Assembly (NCBI RefSeq): GCF_000763885.1
Contig: NZ_JRKO01000022.1
Coordinates: 1-64,000 of the forward strand
Direction: 5' to 3'
Length of the DNA stretch: 64,000 bases
DNA from: Paracoccus versutus
Lineage (GTDB): Bacteria > Pseudomonadota > Alphaproteobacteria > Rhodobacterales > Rhodobacteraceae
In this document: in pieces, positions 25,372 to 34,303 of the stretch
How positions within the stretch are numbered: the first letter of the stretch is position 1
Layout of the letters: every line of letters begins with the position of its first letter
Made by a program: the position numbers and the translations under genes
The notes under the pieces: generated by a model
What the model saw: the letters and a program-made list of their open reading frames with translations, nothing else
Told to the model about the DNA's origin: nothing
Databases searched by the model: none

Positions 25372-26547
25372 ATGACCATGAGACTGTCTCCCGGCCTTTG
25401 CGCCGGGCTTGTGCTTTGCTGCCTGACGGCGGCCGCCCCGGTGGCGGCGCAGCAACTGCCGCCGCCCCAGGTCAGCGTGCAGGTGATGACGCCCGAGGCG
25501 CTGCCGGTGGTGAACGAACTGCCCGGCCGAGTCGCCGCGACCCGCATCGCCGAGGTGCGGCCCCGCGTCGGCGGCATCGTCGTCGAACGTGTCTTCGAAC
25601 AGGGCGGCAAGGTCGAGGCGGGCGATGTGCTTTATCGCATCGACCCGGCCCCCTATGACGTGCGCGTCGCCAGCGCCCAGGGCGCGCTGGCCCGTGCCGA
25701 GGCCACCGCGCTGAACGCCGCCGACCAGGAAAAGCGCGCCCGTGCCCTGCGCGAGCGCAAGGTGACGGCGGGGGTCGACCTGGACAATGCCGCCACCGCG
25801 CTGGCCCAGGCCCAGGCGGATGTCGCCATTGCCCGCGCCTCGCTGCAAGAGGCGCAGCTGAACCGTTCCTATACCGAGGTGACGGCGCCCATCGCCGGCG
25901 TGGTCGGCCGCGCGCTGGTGACCGAGGGGGCGCTGGTCAACGCCCAGACCGACATCATGGCGACGATCCAGCAGCTCGACCCGGTCTATGTGGATTTCAC
26001 CCAGTCCTCCTCGGAGCTTTTTGCGCTGCGCCGGGCCCTGGCGGCGGGGCAGCTGGCGATGATGTCGGCCGACGAGGCGGCGGTGCGGCTGATCTTCGAC
26101 GACGGCAGCGAATATGCCCATCCCGGCAAGCTGCTGTTTTCCGAGGCGAGCGTGGACAGCTCGACCGGGCAGATCACCCTGCGCGCCGAGTTCCCGAACC
26201 CCGAGGGCGAGCTGCTGCCCGGCCTTTACGTCCGGGTGCGGATCGAGCAGGCCATGCGCGACAACGCCCTGACCGTGCCGCAGATGGCGGTGCAGCGCGA
26301 CCAGTCGGGCCAGGCCTATGTCTATGCGCTGAAGGATGACGAGACGGTCGAGCGCCGCGACGTGACCCTGGGCCAGACCACCGACAACCGCTGGCTGGTG
26401 GAAAGCGGGCTGGAGCCGGGCGACCGCGTCGTGGTGCTGGGGGCGCAGAAGCTTTACCCCGATGCCAAGGTGGTGGCGCAGCCGGTCGAGGCCCCCAGGG
26501 TGCCGGCCGGCGCCGCCGCGGCCGCCGAAGCGCCCGCGCAGGAGTAG
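25372..26547 (+). CDS. RND efflux periplasmic adaptor (AcrA/MexA-type)
   Basis: A 391-residue membrane-fusion protein linking the inner-membrane pump to the outer-membrane channel. The signal peptide ends near residue 25 (PVAAQQ). The lipoyl domain contains RVGGIVVERVFEQGGKVEAGDVLYRIDP, followed by the alpha-hairpin (about 95-165), then RSYTEVTAPIAGVVGRALVTEGALV and a beta-barrel/MP domain. There is no lipobox Cys, so anchoring is by other means. A good GGAAAGA site precedes the ATG. First structural gene of the pump operon, 4 bases before the pump gene. Confidence 0.93.
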   Translation: MTMRLSPGLCAGLVLCCLTAAAPVAAQQLPPPQVSVQVMTPEALPVVNELPGRVAATRIAEVRPRVGGIVVERVFEQGGKVEAGDVLYRIDPAPYDVRVASAQGALARAEATALNAADQEKRARALRERKVTAGVDLDNAATALAQAQADVAIARASLQEAQLNRSYTEVTAPIAGVVGRALVTEGALVNAQTDIMATIQQLDPVYVDFTQSSSELFALRRALAAGQLAMMSADEAAVRLIFDDGSEYAHPGKLLFSEASVDSSTGQITLRAEFPNPEGELLPGLYVRVRIEQAMRDNALTVPQMAVQRDQSGQAYVYALKDDETVERRDVTLGQTTDNRWLVESGLEPGDRVVVLGAQKLYPDAKVVAQPVEAPRVPAGAAAAAEAPAQE

Positions 26548-26551
26548 GGCG

Positions 26552-29500
26552 ATGGCACGGTTCTTCATTCACCGGCCGGTGCTGGCCTGGGTGATTTCCA
26601 TCTTCATCGTCATCGCCGGCGTGCTGGCGCTGCCGATGATGCCGGTCGCGCAATATCCGCAGGTGGCCTGGCCGCAGATCACCATCTCGACCGCCTATAC
26701 CGGCGCCGCGCCGGGCGAGATCAACCAGGCGGTCGCCCAGCCCATCGAGGACGAGCTGAACGGCGTCGAGGGGTTGGCCTATTACGAATCGGTCTCGGAC
26801 AGTTCCGGGGCCATGTCGATCACCGCCACCTTCGAGCCGGGCACCGACATCGCCCGCGCCCAGGTCGACGTGCAGAATGCCGTGGCGCGGGTCGAGCCGC
26901 TCTTGCCGCAAAGCGTGGTCGACCAGGGCGTGCTGATCGAAGAGGCGGGCACGGGCTTCCTGATGATGGTGGCGCTGACCTCGGACGACGGCTCGCTGGA
27001 CGACATCGCGCTGGGCGATTACCTGAACCGCAACGTGGTGGGCGAGATCCGCCGCATCGAGGGCGTGGGCCGGGCGCAGGTCTTTGCCCCGGAACGCGCG
27101 CTGCGCATCTGGGTCGATCCGGCCAAGATGACCGGGCTGAACCTCAGCTCGGCCGAGATCGTGGCGGCGGTGCGGGCGCAGAACGCGCAGGTGGCGGCGG
27201 GCAAGGTCGGCGCCGACCCGAACCCCATCGGCCAGCAGCTGACCGCGACCGTGCTGATCAAGGGTCAGCTCGACGACGTGGACGAGTTCGGCAAGATCGT
27301 GCTGCGCGCCAATCCCGACGGCTCGACTGTGCTGCTTCGCGACGTGGCGCGGCTGGAAGTGGGGGCGGAAAGCTACAGCTTCGCCTCGCGCATCAACGGC
27401 AAGCCGGCGGCGGCGCTGGGTGTCCAGCTGTCGGCCACCGGCAATGCGCTGAACACCTCGGAAGCGGTGCACCAGAAGATGGAGGAGCTGTCGCAGTTCT
27501 TCCCCGAGGGGGTGAGCTACACCATCCCCTACGACACCACCCCCTTCGTCGAGGCTTCGATCGAGAAGGTGCTGCATACGCTGGTCGAGGCCATGGCGCT
27601 GGTCTTCGTGGTGATGTTCCTGTTCCTGCAGAATTTCCGCTATACCATCATCCCGACCATCGTCGTGCCCATCGCGCTGATGGGGACGGTGGCGGTCATG
27701 CTGGCGGCGGGGTTCTCGATCAACGTGCTGACCATGTTCGCCATGGTGCTGGCCATCGGCATCCTGGTCGACGATGCCATCGTGGTGATCGAAAACGTGG
27801 AACGCATCATGGCGACCGAGGGCCTGCCGCCGCGCGAGGCCACCGAAAAGGCCATGGGCCAGATCTCGGGCGCCATCGTCGGCATCACGCTGGTCCTGGC
27901 GGCGGTCTTCGTGCCGATGGCCTTCTTTCCCGGCTCGTCGGGCATCATCTATCGCCAGTTCGCGCTGACCATGGTGGTGTCGATCCTGTTCTCGGCCTTC
28001 CTGGCGCTGACGCTGACCCCGGCGCTTTGCGCGACCTTCCTCAAGCCGATCAGCGGCCATCACGAAAGGAAGGGCTTCTTCGGCTGGTTCAACCGCAATT
28101 TCGACCGGCTGACCGACCGCTATACCGGCGCGGTCGGGCTGGTCACGCGGCGGCGGCTGGTGATGATGGCTTTCTACCTGGTGCTGGTCGGGGCGACGGC
28201 CATGGGCTTCCTGCGCCTGCCCTCCAGCTTCCTGCCGAACGAGGACCAGGGCTTCATCATCGCCGACATCCAGACCCCGGCCACGGCCAGTTCCAACCGC
28301 ACCGACGAGGTGCTGGCCCAGGCCACGCAGATGTTCCAGCAGAACGAGGCGGTCGAGAATACCGTGGCGATCCGCGGCTTCAGCTTTTCGGGGCAGGGGC
28401 CGAATGCGGGGCTGATGTTCGTCACCTTCAAGGACTGGGCCGAGCGCGAGCAATCGGCGCAGGACATCGCCAATGCCGCGAACATGCAGATGTTCGGCTA
28501 TCAGGACGCGCAGGCCTTCGCGCTGTCGCCGCCGCCGATCCCCGGCTTCGGCGCCACCGGCGGCTTCAGCTTCCGCCTGCAGGACCGCGGCGGGCAGGGG
28601 CAGGAGGCGCTGCTGGCCGCCGCCCAGCAGATCATTGCCCAGGCCCAGGAAAACGGCATCGCCACCGGGCTGCGGATCGAGGGGCTGCCCTCGGCCGCGC
28701 AGGTCTTTGTCACCATCGACCGCGAAAAGGCCAATGCCTTCGGCGTGACCTTCGCCGACATCTCGGCGACGATCTCGCAATACCTCGGCTCGGCCTATAT
28801 CAACGACTTCCCCAATGCCGGGAAGATGCAGCGCGTGGTCATGCAGGCCGAGGAGGACTCGCGCATGCAGGCCGAGGACATCCTGGCGCTGACCGTGCGC
28901 AACGCCAATGGCGGGATGGTGCCGTTTTCGTCCTTCGCCAGCGTGGCGTGGGAACAGGGGCCGTCGCAGGTCGTGGGCTATAACGGCTATCCGGCGGTCC
29001 GCATCGCCGGCGCCGCCGGGCCGGGCTACAGTTCCGGCGCCGCCATGGCCGAGATGGAGCGGCTGGCGGCCGAACTGCCGCAGGGCTTCGGCTACGAATG
29101 GACCGGGCAGTCGCTGGAGGAGATCCAGGCCGGCAGCCAGGCGACGCTGCTTTACGCCATGAGCATCCTGTTCGTCTTCCTGCTGCTGTCCGGGCTTTAC
29201 GAAAGCTGGTCGATCCCGCTGTCGGTGATGCTGGTCGTGCCCCTGGGTGTCTTGGGCTGCGTCGTCGCGGTCATGCTGCGCGACATGCCCAACGACATCT
29301 ATTTCAAGGTCGGGCTGATCGCGATCATCGGGCTTTCGGCCAAGAACGCCATCCTGATCGTCGAATTCGCCAAGGATCTGCGCGACGAGGGCCAAAGCCT
29401 GATCGAGGCGGCGGTGACGGCGGCGAAGCTGCGCTTCCGGCCGATCCTGATGACCTCGCTGGCCTTCACGCTGGGCGTGGTGCCTTTGGCCATCGCCACC

Positions 29501-29677
29501 GGACCGTCGGCGGCCAGCCAGAACGCCATCGGCACCGGGGTCATCGGCGGCATGGTCGCGGCCACTGTGCTGGCGGTGTTCTTCGTGCCGGTGTTCTTCG
29601 TCTTCGTGCTGGGCCTGTTCAGCCGGGCGACCGGCCGCCGCGAGTCCGCGCCCATCCGCGGCGATACGGCCGCTTGA
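26552..29677 (+). CDS. RND multidrug efflux pump (AcrB/MexB-type)
   Basis: A 1041-residue proton-driven inner-membrane transporter of the HAE1 class, full length. It opens with MARFFIHRPVLAWVISIFIV. The proton-relay aspartates of helix 4 are in GILVDDAIVVIENVER. Two large periplasmic loops and twelve helices follow the usual order, and KNAILIVEFAKDLRDEG is in the helix-10/11 region. It exports drugs, dyes or solvents from periplasm and membrane through the adaptor and outer channel. Sits 4 bases after the adaptor gene and 93 before the channel gene. Confidence 0.95.
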   Translation: MARFFIHRPVLAWVISIFIVIAGVLALPMMPVAQYPQVAWPQITISTAYTGAAPGEINQAVAQPIEDELNGVEGLAYYESVSDSSGAMSITATFEPGTDIARAQVDVQNAVARVEPLLPQSVVDQGVLIEEAGTGFLMMVALTSDDGSLDDIALGDYLNRNVVGEIRRIEGVGRAQVFAPERALRIWVDPAKMTGLNLSSAEIVAAVRAQNAQVAAGKVGADPNPIGQQLTATVLIKGQLDDVDEFGKIVLRANPDGSTVLLRDVARLEVGAESYSFASRINGKPAAALGVQLSATGNALNTSEAVHQKMEELSQFFPEGVSYTIPYDTTPFVEASIEKVLHTLVEAMALVFVVMFLFLQNFRYTIIPTIVVPIALMGTVAVMLAAGFSINVLTMFAMVLAIGILVDDAIVVIENVERIMATEGLPPREATEKAMGQISGAIVGITLVLAAVFVPMAFFPGSSGIIYRQFALTMVVSILFSAFLALTLTPALCATFLKPISGHHERKGFFGWFNRNFDRLTDRYTGAVGLVTRRRLVMMAFYLVLVGATAMGFLRLPSSFLPNEDQGFIIADIQTPATASSNRTDEVLAQATQMFQQNEAVENTVAIRGFSFSGQGPNAGLMFVTFKDWAEREQSAQDIANAANMQMFGYQDAQAFALSPPPIPGFGATGGFSFRLQDRGGQGQEALLAAAQQIIAQAQENGIATGLRIEGLPSAAQVFVTIDREKANAFGVTFADISATISQYLGSAYINDFPNAGKMQRVVMQAEEDSRMQAEDILALTVRNANGGMVPFSSFASVAWEQGPSQVVGYNGYPAVRIAGAAGPGYSSGAAMAEMERLAAELPQGFGYEWTGQSLEEIQAGSQATLLYAMSILFVFLLLSGLYESWSIPLSVMLVVPLGVLGCVVAVMLRDMPNDIYFKVGLIAIIGLSAKNAILIVEFAKDLRDEGQSLIEAAVTAAKLRFRPILMTSLAFTLGVVPLAIATGPSAASQNAIGTGVIGGMVAATVLAVFFVPVFFVFVLGLFSRATGRRESAPIRGDTAA

Positions 29678-29770
29678 GTCGCGCCGCAGCCCATGGCAGG
29701 GGCGGTTGAGAACCGTCCCTGCCCGTTCCTTTCGCGCCCGCAATCCGGGCCACCCAACAGAGAGTTTCGG

Positions 29771-31132
29771 ATGACCCAGACCTTGCCTTTCTCCCGCCGC
29801 GGCATCTTGGGCGGGCTCGTCTCCAGCCTGGCGCTGGCGGCCTGCAACCCGGTCCGCTATGCCGCGCCCCGCGCCGAGCTGGCGGCCGAGTTCGCCGCCG
29901 ATTCGCCCGCCCGCCGCGCCGGGGCGAATGCCTGGTGGGCCGCGTTCCGCGACAAGCGGCTGGACGCGCTGATCGCCACCGGGCTGCGGCGCAACCTGGA
30001 CGTGCAAACCGCCGTCGCCACCATCCGCGAGGCCCAGGCCAACGCCCAGTTGATCGGCGCCAGCGACCTGCCGCAGGTGGATGTGCAGGGCTCGGCCGCG
30101 CGCAGCCGCAGCGAGACCGGGATCGTCGAGACCAGCTCCGCCACGCTGGGCGTGTCCTGGCTGGTCGACTTGTTCGGCTCGACCCGCGCGGCGCGGCAGG
30201 GCGCCTCGGCCCGGCTGGACGCGGCCTATCTGTCGGCCGAGGTGGCGCGGCTGACCGTGGCCAGCGCCATCGCCTCGGCCTATGTCGACGCGCGTTATTA
30301 CCAGGAGGCGCTGGCGCTGACCCGGCAGAGCCTGGAAAGCCGCCGCCGCACGCTGGAGATGACCCGCACCCAGGACGCCTTCGGCAGCGTCTCGCGGCTG
30401 GAAGTCCTGCAGGCCGAGCAGCTGGTGGCGCAGGCCGAGGCGGCGCTGCCGGGTCTCGAGGTCGGCTTCGACCAGTCGGTGAACCGGCTGGCCACGCTGA
30501 CCGCCGGGCGCAGCGCCGAGCTTGCGGCGCAACTGCGCCAGGGTGGCGGCCAGCCGCGCGCGCGCTACAGCGCCAGCGTCGGCGTGCCGGCGGATGTGGT
30601 CCGCGTCCGCCCCGACGTGCGCATGGCCGAGCGCAACCTCGCCGCCGCCGCCGCCGATGTCGGCGAGGCGCAGGCGGCCTTCTATCCGCGGCTGACGCTT
30701 TCGGGCTCGATCACGCCGACGAATGGCAAGACCTGGGGCTTCGGGCCGCAGATCTCGCTGCCGCTGTTTTCGGGCGGCGCGAACCAGGCCCGGCTTTCCG
30801 CGGCGCAGGCGCGGGCGGAACAGGCGCGGCTGGCCTGGCAGGCCGCGGTGCTGGGTGCGGTCGAGGAGGTCGAGAACGCGCTGGCCGGCTATAACCGCGA
30901 CGCCCGCGCTGTCGCCGCGCAATCGCGGCTGGTCGAGAATGCGCGCGAGACGGTGAACCTGACCCGCAGCTCCTATGAGCTGGGCGAGGCGGATTTCTTC
31001 CCGGTCCTGGACGCCGAGCGCAGCCTGCTCTCGGCCCGCCAGGAACTGGCGGCGGCCATCCGCCAGCAGGCGCTGAACTTCGTCGCGCTGAGCGCGGCCT
31101 CGGCCGGCGGGGTGGGCCTGCCCGCGGTCTGA
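29771..31132 (+). CDS. RND outer-membrane channel lipoprotein (OprM/NodT type)
   Basis: A 453-residue TolC-superfamily outer-membrane factor. Twin arginines near residue 9-10 (SRRGILGG) lead to a lipobox LALAAC, so the mature protein is a lipoprotein beginning at that Cys. Two OEP repeats follow, with VSWLVDLFGSTRAARQGASARLDAA and the second-repeat ISLPLFSGGANQARLSAAQARAEQA. It completes the tripartite pump. Some downstream residues (ELGEADFFPVLDAERSLL) are typical for this family. Confidence 0.92.
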   Translation: MTQTLPFSRRGILGGLVSSLALAACNPVRYAAPRAELAAEFAADSPARRAGANAWWAAFRDKRLDALIATGLRRNLDVQTAVATIREAQANAQLIGASDLPQVDVQGSAARSRSETGIVETSSATLGVSWLVDLFGSTRAARQGASARLDAAYLSAEVARLTVASAIASAYVDARYYQEALALTRQSLESRRRTLEMTRTQDAFGSVSRLEVLQAEQLVAQAEAALPGLEVGFDQSVNRLATLTAGRSAELAAQLRQGGGQPRARYSASVGVPADVVRVRPDVRMAERNLAAAAADVGEAQAAFYPRLTLSGSITPTNGKTWGFGPQISLPLFSGGANQARLSAAQARAEQARLAWQAAVLGAVEEVENALAGYNRDARAVAAQSRLVENARETVNLTRSSYELGEADFFPVLDAERSLLSARQELAAAIRQQALNFVALSAASAGGVGLPAV

Positions 31133-31317
31133 GCGCGGCAGGCGGCGCGCCGTCGCCTTCGGCCCGGCACGCCGGTTCTGGCTGGCGGCTGCCCGCCTTG
31201 ATCCCGGCGCCGCGCCGGGAAAGGCGGGGAATGCTGCCCGCGTCCTTCTTCGCCCCCGACGCTCAAGCCGTTCGGCGGGGGCGAGCGGGCGGATTGATGC
31301 ACCGCAACGCTACCCGC

Positions 31318-32679
31318 CTATTGGCCGCCGGGTGTTCCGTCGAACTTCTTCTCCAGCTGCTGCCAGACCTGGACATAGTCGCGCTGCATCGGTGCCTCGC
31401 GGGCGGCGAATTCGGTCAGGTGCTGGGGAAAGCGGGTTTCGAACATGAAGGACATGGTGTTGTCCAGCTTCTCGGGCTTCAGCGCGGCGTTCGAGGCACC
31501 CTCGAAGGCGCCGCGGTCCGGCCCATGCGGCAGCATGCAATTGTGCAGGCTGATGCCGCCCGGCGCGAAGCCCTGCGGCTTGGCGTCGTAGATGCCATAG
31601 ATATTGCCCATCAGCTCGGACATGATGTTCTTGTGATACCAGGGCGGGCGGAAGCTGTGTTCGGCCACCTGCCAGCGCTCGCGGAACAGCACGAAATCGA
31701 TATTCGCCGTCCCCTCCTGCCCCGAGGGCGCGGTCAGCACGGTAAAGATCGACGGGTCGGGATGGTCGAACAGCACCGCGCCGACGGGCGAATAGGTCCG
31801 CAGGTCGTATTTATAGGCGCAGTAATTGCCATGCCATGCCACCACGTCCAGCGGGCTGTGGTCGATCCAGGTCTCGTGGAACCGGCCGCACCACTTGATC
31901 ACCACGCGGGAACGCGCCTCGCGGTTCTCGAAGGCCGCGACCGGGCATTTGAAGTCGCGCGGATTGGCCAGGCAATTGGCACCGATGGGGCCGCGGTTCG
32001 GCAGGTCGAACTTCTGCCCGTAATTCTCGCAGACGAAGCCGCGGCAGGGGCCCTCCAGCACTTCGACGCGATGGACCAGACCGCGCGGGATGATGGCGAT
32101 TTCCCGCGGCTCCAGGTCGATCACCCCCAGCTCGGTGCAAAAGCGCAGCCGGCCCTCCTGCGGGACCACCAGCAATTCGCTGTCGGCCGAGAAGAAATAT
32201 TCGTCCTGCATCGAACGCGTGACCAGGTAGACATGGCTGGCCATGCCGACCTGGATGTTCACGTCGCCGGCGGTGGTCATGGTGCGCATGCCGGTGATCC
32301 AGGTCAGCGCCTCTTCCGGGACCGGGATCGGATCCCAGCGATACTGCCCCAGGCTGACGATGTCGTCGCGCACATTCGGCGCCGTCTTCCAATAGGGCAG
32401 CTCGATCGCGGCGAAATCGCCGGTATGCCGGACCGAGGGGCGGATGCGATAGCACCAGGTCCGCTCGTTCCGGCCGCGCGGCGCGGTGAAGGCGGTGCCG
32501 GAAAGCTGCTCGGCATAAAGCCCATAGGCGCATTTCTGCGGGCTGTTCTGGCCCTGCGGCAGGGTGCCGGGCAGGGCCTCGGTTTCGAAATCGTTGCCAA
32601 AGCCGGGCATGTAGCCCGGATGCGTGCCGGTGGTGACGGCCGCGCGGATCATGCCGCCGGGCAGAGCAGGGCTGGTCAT
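31318..32679 (-). CDS. hmgA: Homogentisate 1,2-dioxygenase
   Basis: A 453-residue non-haem iron enzyme that opens the aromatic ring of homogentisate to maleylacetoacetate in tyrosine/phenylalanine breakdown. It has the N-terminal [25 protein letters not shown] signature, and the His/Glu iron-ligand region ([37 protein letters not shown]). Length is typical. ATG 32679 was chosen; longer upstream frame is non-homologous. It is divergent from a MarR gene, with a near-perfect 20-bp palindrome between. Other tyrosine-degradation genes are not in the window. Confidence 0.95.
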   Translation of the reverse strand: MTSPALPGGMIRAAVTTGTHPGYMPGFGNDFETEALPGTLPQGQNSPQKCAYGLYAEQLSGTAFTAPRGRNERTWCYRIRPSVRHTGDFAAIELPYWKTAPNVRDDIVSLGQYRWDPIPVPEEALTWITGMRTMTTAGDVNIQVGMASHVYLVTRSMQDEYFFSADSELLVVPQEGRLRFCTELGVIDLEPREIAIIPRGLVHRVEVLEGPCRGFVCENYGQKFDLPNRGPIGANCLANPRDFKCPVAAFENREARSRVVIKWCGRFHETWIDHSPLDVVAWHGNYCAYKYDLRTYSPVGAVLFDHPDPSIFTVLTAPSGQEGTANIDFVLFRERWQVAEHSFRPPWYHKNIMSELMGNIYGIYDAKPQGFAPGGISLHNCMLPHGPDRGAFEGASNAALKPEKLDNTMSFMFETRFPQHLTEFAAREAPMQRDYVQVWQQLEKKFDGTPGGQ

Positions 32680-32697
32680 CGGGCTCCTCCCTGCAAG

Positions 32698-32717
32698 ATC
32701 ATTGCAGTTGCAACGAT
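32698..32717. promoter_or_regulatory. MarR-type operator between hmgA and the MarR gene
   Basis: ATCATTGCAGTTGCAACGAT is symmetric at 16 of 20 positions, with TTGCA/TGCAA cores. It is 19 bases before the hmgA ATG, over the likely hmgA promoter or leader. MarR-family regulators of hmg genes bind such palindromes and release on binding pathway intermediates; binding here is inferred. Confidence 0.65.
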
Positions 32718-32811
32718 TATGCCGCCTGGGCCGCAGGCCTGTCAAGCGCCGCCCATTCCTGTTGCCAAGGCGACGAATCCTTGCTGTTCTGGCCGGAAAA
32801 AGGGGTGCCCC

Positions 32812-33246
32812 ATGACCTTTCGGCTGGACGCTTTCCTGCCCTATCGCCTGTCCGTGGCGGCGGCGCAGGTCAGCCGCCGATTCGCCGCGCTCTACGAGGC
32901 CGAGGCGGGGCTGACCATCCCCGAATGGCGGGTGCTGGCGCATCTGGACCATTCCGGCGCGGTCAGCATCCGCGACATCCATGCCCGCGTGAACCTGGAC
33001 AAGTCCGTGGTCAGCCGTGCCGCCTCGCGCCTGCAGGGGGCGGGGTTGGTTCGGAAATCGGGCAACGACGCCGACCGGCGGCTGATCGTGCTGGAACTGA
33101 CGCCCCAGGGGCAGGCGCTGATGCTGCGGCTGGGCCGCATCGCCGAGGCGTTCCAGGCCGATCTGCTGGCCGAACTGGGGCCGGATGCCGCCGCGCTGGA
33201 CCGGCTCCTGTCGCGGTTGGCCGGCAAGGAGACGGGCGCGGCCTAG
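32812..33246 (+). CDS. MarR-family regulator, probable hmg repressor
   Basis: A 144-residue winged-helix regulator. The dimerisation helices flank a winged HTH (about 50-105) with ISVRDIH-like residues: [32 protein letters not shown], then a wing with [15 protein letters not shown]. The ATG is at 32812 and the gene is divergent from hmgA over a shared operator. A role as homogentisate-responsive repressor of hmgA is inferred from position. Confidence 0.88.
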   Translation: MTFRLDAFLPYRLSVAAAQVSRRFAALYEAEAGLTIPEWRVLAHLDHSGAVSIRDIHARVNLDKSVVSRAASRLQGAGLVRKSGNDADRRLIVLELTPQGQALMLRLGRIAEAFQADLLAELGPDAAALDRLLSRLAGKETGAA

Positions 33247-33282
33247 CCCGCGACGGCCTGGACAGCCGGCCGGCCGCCTGGC

Positions 33283-33495
33283 TCAATAGGGCGCGGGCGC
33301 CACTTCCGGCGGCGTATAAGGGGCCGGTGCGGCTCCATAGGGGGCCGGCTGTCCCATCTGCACCTGGCTGTTTGCCGCCTGTTCGCTCAGCAACTGTCCC
33401 GCGGTCTGCATGTCCCGCCCCGCGCCCTGCATCGTCTCGCAGCCCGCGACCGCCATGCCGGCCAGGCAAAGGCCGACCGTAACCATCCGACGCAT
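33283..33495 (-). CDS. Entericidin-like lipoprotein with C-terminal PAPY repeats
   Basis: A 70-residue small lipoprotein. A lipobox ending in AGC (Cys19) follows a hydrophobic signal. The mature part starts CETMQGAGRDMQTAGQ, matching the entericidin (EcnA/EcnB) core, which is associated with stationary-phase membrane effects. Unlike entericidins it has an extra Gln/Ala/Pro tail with PAPYGAAPAPY and APAPY. AAAGGAACG precedes the ATG. Faces away from the DksA-like gene; a second entericidin-like gene lies on its other side. Confidence 0.75.
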   Translation of the reverse strand: MRRMVTVGLCLAGMAVAGCETMQGAGRDMQTAGQLLSEQAANSQVQMGQPAPYGAAPAPYTPPEVAPAPY

Positions 33496-33677
33496 GCTCG
33501 TTCCTTTCTTTTTTTCTGCTCGTTGTCGGCAAAGCCTAATCTCCTTGGCAAGCCGCTCAAGTCACAGCCGTGGCAGTGGGCGCCCGATCGGCAAGGATTG
33601 TCTTGAAAGGGACGCTCCCGCAGGCGGATCCCGGCCGATCCGGCTGGGCGGGGCCCGCCGCGCGGCCCCGTGACAAC

Positions 33678-33691
33678 TTGACGCAAGTCAA
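33678..33691. promoter_or_regulatory. FNR/NNR-type box upstream of the DksA-like gene
   Basis: TTGAC-GCAA-GTCAA is a perfect palindrome matching TTGA-N6-TCAA, the core bound by FnrP and NNR-type regulators in Paracoccus. Its centre is about 60 bases before the ATG. A class II site at -41.5 would start transcription near 33726, leaving room for the GAGAGGA ribosome site. Confidence 0.6.
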
Positions 33692-33743
33692 GCGGGCCGC
33701 CGCGCAGCTGTGCCAGAACGCCGGGACCAAGAGAGGAAGTTCC

Positions 33744-34049
33744 ATGGACCTGAATGCGCGCAAGACCATGCTGATCATGCGGCGCCGGGCGCTTCTTGCC
33801 GACCTTGCCTCTATCGGAAAGGCATTGCGCCCTGCCGGCCCGCAGGATGCGAAAGCCGCGCAAGAGAGGGTCTTTCACGCGCTCGGCAGGGTCCAGCAGA
33901 TCGAGGTGGAGCGTATAGAGGCAGCCCTGCGCCGCATGGAAAGCGGCCAATACGGGGTTTGCACGGGTTGCGGGACCAGCATCCTGCCGGCACGGCTGGA
34001 ACTGCTGCCGGACACCCCCGTTTGCGAGGACTGCAACCGGGCCGCCTGA
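33744..34049 (+). CDS. DksA/TraR-family zinc-finger protein
   Basis: A 101-residue protein with an N-terminal coiled-coil (about 1-65) and a C4 zinc finger: Cys73, Cys76, Cys94 and Cys97 (CTGC-x17-CEDC). DksA/TraR proteins bind the RNA polymerase secondary channel and alter transcription initiation, often with ppGpp. It is shorter than DksA, closer to TraR/YbiI-type members, so regulatory action is inferred. The ATG at 33744 follows GAGAGGA; a longer frame upstream is not homologous. An FNR-type box upstream suggests control by oxygen or nitrogen oxides. Confidence 0.85.
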   Translation: MDLNARKTMLIMRRRALLADLASIGKALRPAGPQDAKAAQERVFHALGRVQQIEVERIEAALRRMESGQYGVCTGCGTSILPARLELLPDTPVCEDCNRAA

Positions 34050-34055
34050 GGCGGG

Positions 34056-34199
34056 TCACATGCCGGCCTGGGCTTCCTGGCTTTCCCGGCTGATCGCCTG
34101 TCCGGCGCTTTGCAGGTCGCGCCCGGCGCCCTGCACCGTCTGGCAGGCGGCCAGGACCAGCAGTGCAAGCAGGGGCGAAACGTGAATAATTTTACGCAT
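34056..34199 (-). CDS. Entericidin-family small lipoprotein (47 aa)
   Basis: A complete 47-residue frame, too short for routine calling. The signal MRKIIHVSPLLALLVLAAC ends in a lipobox; the mature peptide begins CQTVQGAGRDLQSAGQ, the conserved entericidin motif, and ends at QAGM. It lies 6 bases after the DksA-like stop on the opposite strand. A GGAAC-N16-CGTT element ends 35 bases before its ATG, matching the general-stress consensus exactly. Entericidins form small membrane lipoproteins tied to stress or stationary phase. Confidence 0.85.
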   Translation of the reverse strand: MRKIIHVSPLLALLVLAACQTVQGAGRDLQSAGQAISRESQEAQAGM

Positions 34200-34233
34200 A
34201 TTCAGTCTCCTGCGTGGATTTTCCTTTGGGATC

Positions 34234-34258
34234 AACGCCTGCCCCCGGCCGGGGTTCC
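34234..34258 (-). promoter_or_regulatory. EcfG-type promoter of the 47-aa entericidin gene
   Basis: On the minus strand GGAAC (34258-34254), 16 bases, CGTT (34237-34234): an exact match to GGAAC-N16-CGTT. Start site predicted near 34227, about 28 bases before the ATG. Confidence 0.65.
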
Positions 34259-34303
34259 CCGCCTGTTAAGGCTTTCTTAACCGTTGGTCGCTAGACAGGC
34301 GTC

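Noticed and set aside
26174..30922. Very long open frame on the minus strand across the RND operon
   Set aside because: It is antisense to three clearly recognised efflux genes. High GC leaves few stop codons on the opposite strand, and the product is His/Arg/Gln/Gly-rich with no family features.
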